Source: Rhodospirillales bacterium
GTDB lineage: Bacteria > Pseudomonadota > Alphaproteobacteria > Rhodospirillales_A > JACZKS01
Assembly (NCBI GenBank): GCA_018648445.1
Contig: JABGRG010000049.1
Span: 1 to 27,111, forward strand
Direction: 5' to 3'
Length of the DNA stretch: 27,111 bases
Below are positions 8,081 to 14,847 of the stretch, piece by piece. The notes under the pieces were generated by a model. The model saw only the letters and a program-made list of their open reading frames with translations, had not been told where the DNA came from and searched no databases. The stretch's first letter is position 1. The number at the start of each line of letters is the position of its first letter. Position numbers and translations under genes: made by a program.

Positions 8081-8472
8081 TTGAACCTCCCAGATTGAAC
8101 AAAAACACCGACTCAACGCCAGACGGCACGACACGCGCCGACTGGATTTTACGAACTTCGTAATGTCTGTGATTCACCCCTTCCCGCGGTCCAGCGGGAA
8201 CGGGCCATTTTGGAGAAACACGCCATAACCGGAATACCTTCCGATGGTTTCCCACACGCGGATTCCAGTCGGCCCCGAAGTCCCGAGACCGAGATTCCGT
8301 CATTTTCTCTGTTCAAACTTTTCCGCGGACGCCACATTTCCGGTTACTCACCCTATTCAGTGGCCGCATGCCTTCCCCAGTCATGGAAGTGTCTGCCAAA
8401 TTCGGGAAACATGTCAAGTACCCATGTAATTCTTTTCATTTCAAGGCGGTACTAGAATAGTTAATTATTAAT
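8081..8472. other. 392-base intergenic region upstream of TRAP-1
   Basis: This long gap lies between the start of dctP (minus) and the end of the phosphotriesterase-like gene (minus), so it should hold the terminator of one unit and the promoter and leader of the next. No conserved coding frame was found. A hairpin sits at 8178-8204 in the probable dctP leader. The part nearest the phosphotriesterase-like gene (about 8440-8475) is AT-rich, with several TTAAT/ATTAA blocks. On the minus strand TTCAGA and TATTCT spaced by 17 bases (about 8486-8458 region, partly within the upstream gene) and a TTGACA at 8417-8412 without a good -10 partner are weak promoter candidates. I can name no operator. 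Confidence 0.5.
8178..8204 (-). other. Stem-loop in the probable dctP leader
   Basis: TTCCCGC at 8181-8187 and GCGGGAA at 8194-8200 are perfect inverted repeats around a six-base loop; three further C-G pairs (8178-8180 with 8202-8204) extend the stem past a one-base bulge. It lies about 100 bases upstream of the dctP ATG. No U-tract follows on the transcribed strand, so it is not a standard terminator; it could be a leader structure affecting stability or translation, or a Rho-dependent end element for the upstream gene. Confidence 0.45.
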
Positions 8473-9516
8473 TCAATCTGAAGGTACCTGTCTTCGAGTT
8501 AGGAGATTCGCCGGATTGGCGAAAAGGACCGCCTGAATTTCGCTTTTATCGAAATCCCTTCGACGCATCATCGGCACGATATTGCGAAAGATGTGGCCGC
8601 ACCCATGACCGCCGAATGCCGTCTGCCGGGTCCGTGTACAAATGTCGTGGGAAATGACGATCTTATCCCGGAAACCGGCGTCAAGAAGCGCCCGCATCCA
8701 CGTCAACCGAACGCCGTCGCTGGAAAGGTCCACGTCGCCTGCCTGGGCAAAGCGCGACGTCTCAAACCCAAACATATCGAATTCGAGAACGACCCCGGTT
8801 TCGGCTAACCGAAGGATGCTCTGCGCGTCGAACAATCGGCGTTCGACGTGATCCATGATGGTGCGCGAAAGGTCCGCTCCGGCATCGCGAAGGAACGAGG
8901 CGATTTCAAACGGGGCATCTTCGTGCCGGCCGGGATGAATGGTCAGGGCCAATCCGGTTTCCTGCTGTGCCAGGACGGCCGCCTGCATGGAGCGCTTCTC
9001 GGCCTTCGTCCAGGGCCACGAACATCCGATTTCGCCGATAATTCCCGCCCGCACGCCGGAATCGTCGAACCCGTCGTTGATGTGACCGATGAATTCCTCG
9101 GCCATATCGTCGACGCTGCGTTCCAAATCTTCCGGGGACATGAACTCTTCCAGATAGCGTCCACACCCAAGAATGATTTGGGCGCCGGTGCGTTCGGAAA
9201 TTTCGCGCAGGGCGACCGGATCTACCCCCATGCCACGGGTACTGACGTCGACGACTGATTTACCTCCGGCATCCAGCATCCGCCGGATTTCACCAACCGA
9301 CACTTCTTTATCGGTCAGACACCGGTTTCCCGGCACGTCGACCCAGTTGTAGTTCAGCTCCCACACCGTCTCCAGCGTGATCTCGGCGGGCTCCCGCCCG
9401 CGCTCCGCGGGCGGTGTGAACTCAGTCGCAATATGCTCGTGCATGAGGGTCGGCCCAAGATCGCCGGGATCGATAGGGCCCAGAACGGTTTGCACCTTGC
9501 CATTTAAGTCTGCCAT
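8473..9516 (-). CDS. Phosphotriesterase-superfamily metal hydrolase (Glu-bridged site)
   Basis: A 347-residue TIM-barrel hydrolase of the phosphotriesterase family in the amidohydrolase superfamily. The binuclear metal site is readable: His26 and His28 in LMHEHIA, Glu162 in IIGEIGCSW, His194 in TIHPGRH, His223 in MDHVERR and Asp291 in ISHDICTR. The bridging position is Glu, as in the E. coli phosphotriesterase homology protein, not the carboxylated Lys of true phosphotriesterases and lactonases, so organophosphate or quorum-lactone hydrolysis should not be assumed. Family members with Glu hydrolyse lactones, esters or amides of small metabolites. An AAGGA site precedes the start. It follows the IlvC-like gene by 12 bases, in one transcription unit. 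The true substrate is unknown. Confidence 0.88.
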   Translation of the reverse strand: MADLNGKVQTVLGPIDPGDLGPTLMHEHIATEFTPPAERGREPAEITLETVWELNYNWVDVPGNRCLTDKEVSVGEIRRMLDAGGKSVVDVSTRGMGVDPVALREISERTGAQIILGCGRYLEEFMSPEDLERSVDDMAEEFIGHINDGFDDSGVRAGIIGEIGCSWPWTKAEKRSMQAAVLAQQETGLALTIHPGRHEDAPFEIASFLRDAGADLSRTIMDHVERRLFDAQSILRLAETGVVLEFDMFGFETSRFAQAGDVDLSSDGVRLTWMRALLDAGFRDKIVISHDICTRTRQTAFGGHGCGHIFRNIVPMMRRRDFDKSEIQAVLFANPANLLTRRQVPSD

Positions 9517-9528
9517 CGGGCATGTCCT

Positions 9529-10548
9529 TTAGTTTGACGAGCGGTCCACCAGTCGGGTCTCGGTAACCCAGGGCATCATTTCCCGCAATTTCTCGCCCAC
9601 TTTCTCAACGGGGTGGTCGGCGTTTGCGCGGCGCAGAGATTTAAAGCGTGGCCGTCCAGCCTGGTATTCGTTGATCCACTGGGTGACGAATTCTCCCGAC
9701 TGAATCTCTGCCAGGATTTCCCGCATCCGTTGGCGGGTTCCCTGATCAACGACGCGCGGTCCGCACACATAGGCCCCGTATTCCGCTGTATCGGACACCG
9801 CATAAAGCATATCGGCCATGCCGCCCGCGAAGATAAGGTCCATGTTCAGTTTCATTTCGTGGAGACACTCGAAATAGGCCATTTCGGGCGGATAACCTGC
9901 CTCGACCAGCGTATCGAACCCGGCTTTGATCAGTTCGGTCAAGCCCCCCGTCAAAACAGCCTGTTCGCCGAAAAGATCGGTTTCGGTTTCATCGCGAAAC
10001 GTCGTTTCGATAATACCCGCACGCCCGGCGCCCAAGGCGCAGGCATAGGAAAGAGCTACCTCCATGGCGTGTCCGCTGGCGTCCTGTTCGACACCCACCA
10101 GGCAGGGAACACCGCCACCACGCATGTATTCGCCGCGAACCGTGTGGCCCGGGGCCTTCGGCGCGACCATCACCACATCGATTTTGGGATCGGGTTCGAT
10201 CAGGCGGTAATGGATGGCGAGACCATGGGCGAACGCCAGCGCCGCGCCCGGCTTCATATGATCGCGAATTTCGCGGACATAGATGTCGGCCTGCAATTCG
10301 TCGGGTGTCAGCATCATCAGGAAATCCGCCCATTTTGCGGCTTCCACCGTCGTCATCACCTTGAACTTCTGCTTTTTCGCCTTTTCCCAGGCCTCCGAGC
10401 CTTCAAGTTCGGCAATGGCAACGTCACCGACGCCGCTGTCGGCCAGATTAAGGGCATGAGCATGGCCCTGTCCGCCGTACCCGATGATGGCGACATTCTT
10501 GCTTTTGATCAGATTGGCATCGGCATCTCGATCGTAATAGACACGCAT
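9529..10548 (-). CDS. ilvC: Ketol-acid reductoisomerase, class I, divergent paralogue
   Basis: A 339-residue class I ketol-acid reductoisomerase. All catalytic residues are present: the nucleotide motif [12 protein letters not shown] (23-34), [12 protein letters not shown] (130-141), metal ligands Asp191 and Glu195 in ETDLFGEQ, Glu227 and Glu231 in YFECLHEMK, and Ser252. Ordinary IlvC converts acetohydroxy acids to dihydroxy acids in branched-chain amino acid synthesis. This copy departs from the standard in the beta2-alphaB loop, where residues 47-54 read ELEGSEAW instead of the common LRPGSATA: the Arg that grips the NADP 2'-phosphate is lost and three Glu are gained. It is not next to ilvB/ilvH but 12 bases before a phosphotriesterase-like gene, with an aldolase/aminotransferase pair divergent. 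It has a GGAGGA ribosome site. It is either a catabolic paralogue or an NADH-preferring variant. Confidence 0.93.
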   Translation of the reverse strand: MRVYYDRDADANLIKSKNVAIIGYGGQGHAHALNLADSGVGDVAIAELEGSEAWEKAKKQKFKVMTTVEAAKWADFLMMLTPDELQADIYVREIRDHMKPGAALAFAHGLAIHYRLIEPDPKIDVVMVAPKAPGHTVRGEYMRGGGVPCLVGVEQDASGHAMEVALSYACALGAGRAGIIETTFRDETETDLFGEQAVLTGGLTELIKAGFDTLVEAGYPPEMAYFECLHEMKLNMDLIFAGGMADMLYAVSDTAEYGAYVCGPRVVDQGTRQRMREILAEIQSGEFVTQWINEYQAGRPRFKSLRRANADHPVEKVGEKLREMMPWVTETRLVDRSSN

Positions 10549-10687
10549 GATTGTTTCCTCCCTGTGCGGGTCCCCGCCCGCTTTGTTAGTCTAACGCCAT
10601 CAAACCTAAAATGTCGCGCAGAAGCTATCCCCTATGATACGGTTTGTTCAAATTCCGACCGAGAAAAACAAGCGGGAGGGACGAACC
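10549..10687. promoter_or_regulatory. Divergent control region between ilvC-like and RraA-type genes
   Basis: A 139-base gap must carry both promoters. It contains a small perfect inverted repeat, GTTAG-T-CTAAC at 10585-10595, about 37 bases upstream of the ilvC-like ATG, a size and position suited to a regulator site but too short to be sure. On the plus strand TATGAT at 10632-10637 resembles a -10 box with only a poor -35 upstream. The GGGAGGG ribosome site of the aldolase gene is near 10674-10681. Confidence 0.4.
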
Positions 10688-11362
10688 ATGACGCCCAAAA
10701 CAGATGCCGAACGAAGCGAACGCCTGCGCCAGCTTTATACCGGGGCCATCGCCGACATCCTCGACGAGCTCGAGCCTACTCCTTATCGCAATCAATGCCT
10801 GCCCCCACCGATCAGGCCCCTGCTTCCGACCATGAAGGTTGCCGGACCGGTGTTCACAATCCGGGCGCGGCTTCGCCATTTCGACGACGGCGTGGACCCG
10901 CGCTACAAACAGATGGACATGCTGGACGCTATCTTTCCCGAATGCGTCATTGTCATCGAACCGGGCGATGACGACGCCGCATCCCATTGGGGTGAACTGA
11001 TGAGCAACGTCGCCATCAAACAAGGTGCGACGGGGGCCGTCATCCACGGCGGGTTGCGCGACGCCGCACAAGTCATCGATCTGGGTTTTCCCGTATTCAC
11101 AAAATATTTCACCCCGGCGACAGCCGCCTACCGCTCGCAGATCACCGATTTCGGCGTGCCGCTTTTGATTGGCGGGGTCAGGGTGGCGCCGGGCGATTTT
11201 GTCTTGGGCGATATCGATGGTGTGGTTGTGATTCCGGGCGAGGTGGTCGACGAGGTCATCGAAAAGGCCGAATCGGTACGCGACCGGGAACACAAAGTCC
11301 GCGACCTTTTGCAGGAAGGCGGCAACATCCGCGAACTGTTCGAAAAATACGGAGTGTTCTAA
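10688..11362 (+). CDS. RraA-family class II aldolase/decarboxylase-like protein
   Basis: A 224-residue protein of the RraA / 4-hydroxy-4-methyl-2-oxoglutarate aldolase family. The active-site segment GAVIHGGLRDAAQV places Arg124-Asp125 at almost the same positions as in the Pseudomonas aldolase, preceded by HWGELMSNVA (100-109), the pyruvate-binding loop, and followed by VAPGDFVLGDIDGVVVIP (166-183). Enzymes with these residues cleave 4-hydroxy-2-oxo acids to pyruvate plus a 2-oxo acid and often decarboxylate oxaloacetate; true RraA RNase E inhibitors lack this metabolic context. The ATG at 10688 is chosen for its GGGAGGG site; the frame opens 18 codons earlier. Its TAA overlaps the ATG of the aminotransferase by one base, so the two are co-translated. 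Confidence 0.87.
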   Translation: MTPKTDAERSERLRQLYTGAIADILDELEPTPYRNQCLPPPIRPLLPTMKVAGPVFTIRARLRHFDDGVDPRYKQMDMLDAIFPECVIVIEPGDDDAASHWGELMSNVAIKQGATGAVIHGGLRDAAQVIDLGFPVFTKYFTPATAAYRSQITDFGVPLLIGGVRVAPGDFVLGDIDGVVVIPGEVVDEVIEKAESVRDREHKVRDLLQEGGNIRELFEKYGVF

Positions 11363-12738
11363 TGCCTGACGATTTCCTGTCCAACTCGGCCATCGTCGCC
11401 GCTTACCGGGAGAAAACCCCGGAATCCGCCCGTCTCGCGAAAACCGCGAGACAGCTCTTTCCCAGCGGCGTCACCCACGATGTGCGCCACATGAAGCCTT
11501 ATGGGATCTACGTGGAACGTGCCCAGGGGTCTCACAAATGGGACGCCGACGGAAACGAGTATGTGGACTATTTCGGCGGCCACGGTGCGATGTTGCTGGG
11601 ACACAGCCATCCCAAGGTCGTCGAGGCGGTCAATCAAGCCATGGAAAACGGCAGTCATTTCGGAGCCAACCACGGGCTCGAAGTGCGGTGGGCGGAACTC
11701 ATTTGCGACATGGTTCCCAGTGCCGAGCGAGTGCGCTTCACGTCGTCAGGCACCGAAGCCACTCTGCTGGCCCTGCGGCTGGCCCGCGCCCATACGGGCC
11801 GCAAGAAGGTCATTCGCTTCAAGACCCATTTCCATGGCTGGCACGATCATGTGACGGCCGGCATTACATCGCATTTCGGCGGCGAGGTTCCGACCGGCGT
11901 CATTCCCGATATTGTCGAGAACATCGTGCTCATGGCGCCTTGGGATCTGGATACCGTCAAATCCCTGATCGAGACCGACACGGATATTGCGGGCGTCATT
12001 CTTGAACCGACGGGGGCCACTTTTGGCATGGTCCCGTTCCCCGCCGGTTTCGTGGAAACCTTGCGTGAAGTTACGGCCGAGCACGGCGTCGTCCTGATTT
12101 TCGACGAGGTGGTCACGGGATTTCGGGTATCGCCGGGCGGCGCGCAAGCCCATTTCGGCATCACCCCGGATATCACGACCCTGGGCAAGATCGTCGCCGG
12201 CGGCATGCCCGGCGGGGCCGTGGCGGGGACATGCGAAATCATGGAAGCCCTAGATTTCGACGCCACCGAACGAACGGGCCGCGAAAAAATTCAGCATCAG
12301 GGAACCTTCAACGCCAATCCCGTGTGTTGCGCGGCGGGGATCGCCGCCCTGGAAATCATCGCCAATTCGGACGCCTGCGAGCGTGCCAACGCCTGCGGCG
12401 CGGAACTTAGGCAGCAGTTGAACGAGGTCATTTTGGAGAAGGGAATTCCCTGGGCGGCATATGGCACGTTTTCGTCCTTCCAGATTTTCACCAATCCGCA
12501 AAACCGGGACGTTTCGCCAAACGCCTTCGATCCGTTCGATTTCGATTATCTGGAACTGAAGTCCAACCCGGTGGGACTACCCAACAAACTGCGCCTCGCC
12601 ATGTTGGTGAACGGCGTCGATATTTCGGGATGGCCCGGCGGAACGATCACGGCCGCACACACGCAAGAGGACATCAGCAAAACCGCGCAGGCGTTTTCGG
12701 CGTCCCTCGACATGTTGAAACACGAGGGTGAAATTTAG
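11362..12738 (+). CDS. Class III aminotransferase, glutamate-1-semialdehyde aminomutase-like
   Basis: A 458-residue PLP-dependent fold-type I enzyme of aminotransferase class III. SSGTEATLLALRLAR (128-142) binds the PLP phosphate, FDEVVTGFR (247-255) holds Asp248, which pairs with the pyridine nitrogen, and Lys276 in TLGKIVAGGMPGGAVAG is the Schiff-base lysine. The N-terminal FPSGVTHDVRHM and KWDADGNEYVDYFGGHGAMLLGHSHP segments are of the HemL-like subgroup. Genuine HemL for tetrapyrrole synthesis is unlikely, because the context is catabolic and the substrate-lid sequence FKTHFHGWHDHV differs from the usual KFEGCYHGHAD. Relatives transaminate beta-amino or omega-amino acids. It is translated directly after the aldolase (TAATG), which implies sequential steps. 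It converges on hyuA with a four-base stop overlap. Confidence 0.9.
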   Translation: MPDDFLSNSAIVAAYREKTPESARLAKTARQLFPSGVTHDVRHMKPYGIYVERAQGSHKWDADGNEYVDYFGGHGAMLLGHSHPKVVEAVNQAMENGSHFGANHGLEVRWAELICDMVPSAERVRFTSSGTEATLLALRLARAHTGRKKVIRFKTHFHGWHDHVTAGITSHFGGEVPTGVIPDIVENIVLMAPWDLDTVKSLIETDTDIAGVILEPTGATFGMVPFPAGFVETLREVTAEHGVVLIFDEVVTGFRVSPGGAQAHFGITPDITTLGKIVAGGMPGGAVAGTCEIMEALDFDATERTGREKIQHQGTFNANPVCCAAGIAALEIIANSDACERANACGAELRQQLNEVILEKGIPWAAYGTFSSFQIFTNPQNRDVSPNAFDPFDFDYLELKSNPVGLPNKLRLAMLVNGVDISGWPGGTITAAHTQEDISKTAQAFSASLDMLKHEGEI

Positions 12739-14843
12739 AACTCGAACATTTTAATCGCGATATTGCCGTGTCCGTCCAATTCGGCTTGGGCATCCGGCGG
12801 CACGACGCAGGTGGAATCGTATTCTTCGATGATGCAAGGGCCGGTGCGCGCCTTTTTCAGGTCTGCCCGGAACAGAACCGGCGTTTCCATCCATCCGATA
12901 TCGCGGCCGAAATAGGCTTGCCGGGGTTGCGGTCGCTCAACTTCGGCCGGCAATTCCACGCTGACGGATTTGGGAACGCGCGGCTTGTCGGGAATGCCAC
13001 GTCCGACAACCTGAATATTTATGATCTCAACGGGTTCTTCGGGGCCTGCGCGATGGCCGTAATTTCGCTCGTGATCTTCGGCAAACAGATTTTCCAGACC
13101 AGAAAGCGAAGACGCGTCCAGCGAAACATCGGGAACGGGAATGCTGAGTTCGAACGTTTGTCCCAGGTAATGAAGGCCCGCGAATCGGCGAATTTCGGCT
13201 TGCGGTCCGCTAAAACCGTCTTTCTGCAACTGCGCGCGCGCTTCTTCCGCCATCGCCGTCCACGTCTCATTGATGGTCGCAAGGTCGATATCACGAACCA
13301 GATACCGGAAAGTTCTGGAGTAGTGGTGTTCAACATCGGCGTACAGCAGGCCGAACGACGAAAAAACGCCGGCCGAGGGTGGAATAAGAATGTGGCCCAT
13401 GCGCAGTTCACGGGCCATCCCGGCGGCGAACACCCCACCGTTTCCGCCAAAGGCAAACAGGGCGTGGTCGCGTGGGTCGCGCCCCCGTTCGGTCGATACC
13501 GAGCGGATTGCCCGGATCATGTTGGACGCCGCGATGGTGTGCGCGCCAAAGGCGGCGTCTTCGACCGACAGCTTCAACGGTTTGGCTATTTTTTCAGCGA
13601 ACACGTCCCGCGCATGGGCTGAGTTCAAGGCCAGCGCCCCGCCCACCAGATAATCGGGGTTGATGTAACCCAGAATGACGTTGGCGTCCGTTACGGTAGG
13701 CTCGGTTCCGCCCATGTCATAACACAGCGGGCCGGGGTCGGCGCCTGCGCTATGGGGGCCGATCTGCAACGCGCCGCCACTGTCGATCCACACGATGGAC
13801 CCGCCACCCGCACCAACCTCGGCCAGATCAATGGCCGGAACTTTCAGCATGTATCCGGCCCCGGTCAGAAGCCGCGATCCCATGAGGATTCCGCCGCCCA
13901 CCTGATACTCCACGGCCCGCGTGAATTCGCCGTTTTCAACCAGAGACGCCTTGGCCGTCGTTCCGCCCATATCGAAGGTGACGACGTTGGGCAACCCCGT
14001 TTCACGGGCCAATGCCTGGGCCCCCACCACACCACCGGCAGGACCGGATTCGATAATGTTCATGGGTTTGCGCCGGGCAACGTCGTCGGGAATAAGCCCG
14101 CCGTTGGACTGCATTAGAAGCATTTGCGCGGTGACACCCGCCCCATCCAAATCGCGCCGCAGGGCCGCCAGATACTTCGACACAATCGGCATTACGTACG
14201 AATTGATCACCGTGGTCGACGTGCGTTCGTACTCCTTGATTTCAGGCAACACATCAAAACTGATGCAGCTTGGAAGATCGGGCGCGCGCTCGGCGATAAC
14301 CTCCTTGATCATTTGTTCGTGGGCCGGATTGAGGAAGGAGTTCAGCAGGCAAACGGAGATGGCCTCGACCCCTTCGGCCAACAACTGATCCACCACAGCC
14401 TCGGCATCCTCGCGGCGCAGGGGCACCTGAATATTGCCGTCGGCGTCGACCCGTTCATCCACCACCAGGCGTAGATGCCTATCCACCAACGTCGGCGGTT
14501 TTTCCCAAGCCAGATCGTAAAGACGCGGCATCCGCAGATTGCGGATTTCCAAAACGTCGCGGAAGCCCTTGGTGGTGATCAACCCGGTCTTGGCGCCCTT
14601 AAGCTCAAGGATGGCATTGGACGCCACGGTCGTTCCGTGGAGAATTTCGGTGATGTCACTACCGCTTAAACCCTTCTCGGCAAAAACCTCGTTCACGCCT
14701 TCAACAATGGCGCGCGCATAATCGTCCACCGTGGACGACACCTTGCGCGTGATGACACGCCCGTCTTCGTCCAAAAATACGATGTCGGTGAATGTTCCCC
14801 CAATGTCGACGCCCAAACGAAAACCGGCCATTTGAATGCCCAT
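12735..14843 (-). CDS. hyuA: Hydantoinase/oxoprolinase family protein, subunit A
   Basis: A 702-residue protein with the HyuA architecture: an N-terminal hydantoinase domain starting FRLGVDIGGTFTDIVFLDEDG, the ATPase-like core with FDMGGTTAKASLVENG and GAGGGSIVWIDSGG, and a C-terminal beta-rich domain. HyuA/HyuB complexes hydrolyse cyclic amides (5-oxoproline, hydantoins, N-methylhydantoin) or carboxylate ketones (acetone/acetophenone carboxylase relatives), consuming ATP. Length is normal for the two-subunit form. The first ATG (14843) starts 4 bases after the hyuB stop, with GGGG abutting it; a second ATG at 14831 before AGFRLGVDIGG is equally possible. It is transcribed after hyuB. Which ring it opens is not decided by sequence; the neighbouring pxpBC suggests a 5-oxoproline-like lactam. 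Confidence 0.93.
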   Translation of the reverse strand: MGIQMAGFRLGVDIGGTFTDIVFLDEDGRVITRKVSSTVDDYARAIVEGVNEVFAEKGLSGSDITEILHGTTVASNAILELKGAKTGLITTKGFRDVLEIRNLRMPRLYDLAWEKPPTLVDRHLRLVVDERVDADGNIQVPLRREDAEAVVDQLLAEGVEAISVCLLNSFLNPAHEQMIKEVIAERAPDLPSCISFDVLPEIKEYERTSTTVINSYVMPIVSKYLAALRRDLDGAGVTAQMLLMQSNGGLIPDDVARRKPMNIIESGPAGGVVGAQALARETGLPNVVTFDMGGTTAKASLVENGEFTRAVEYQVGGGILMGSRLLTGAGYMLKVPAIDLAEVGAGGGSIVWIDSGGALQIGPHSAGADPGPLCYDMGGTEPTVTDANVILGYINPDYLVGGALALNSAHARDVFAEKIAKPLKLSVEDAAFGAHTIAASNMIRAIRSVSTERGRDPRDHALFAFGGNGGVFAAGMARELRMGHILIPPSAGVFSSFGLLYADVEHHYSRTFRYLVRDIDLATINETWTAMAEEARAQLQKDGFSGPQAEIRRFAGLHYLGQTFELSIPVPDVSLDASSLSGLENLFAEDHERNYGHRAGPEEPVEIINIQVVGRGIPDKPRVPKSVSVELPAEVERPQPRQAYFGRDIGWMETPVLFRADLKKARTGPCIIEEYDSTCVVPPDAQAELDGHGNIAIKMFEF

Positions 14844-14847
14844 CCCC

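Noticed and set aside
8412..8417. TTGACA on the minus strand as the -35 of the dctP promoter
   Set aside because: The hexamer 17 bases downstream is AGACAC, which does not resemble a -10 box.
9613..10971. Long plus-strand open frame of 452 codons opposite the IlvC-like gene
   Set aside because: It is antisense to a clearly conserved gene, its product is low-quality (rich in His, Gln and Arg), and it runs into the aldolase gene; a GC-rich shadow frame.
11362..12738. Identification of the class III aminotransferase as HemL of tetrapyrrole synthesis
   Set aside because: Motifs are HemL-like but the lid sequence differs and the gene is coupled to an aldolase in a catabolic setting.
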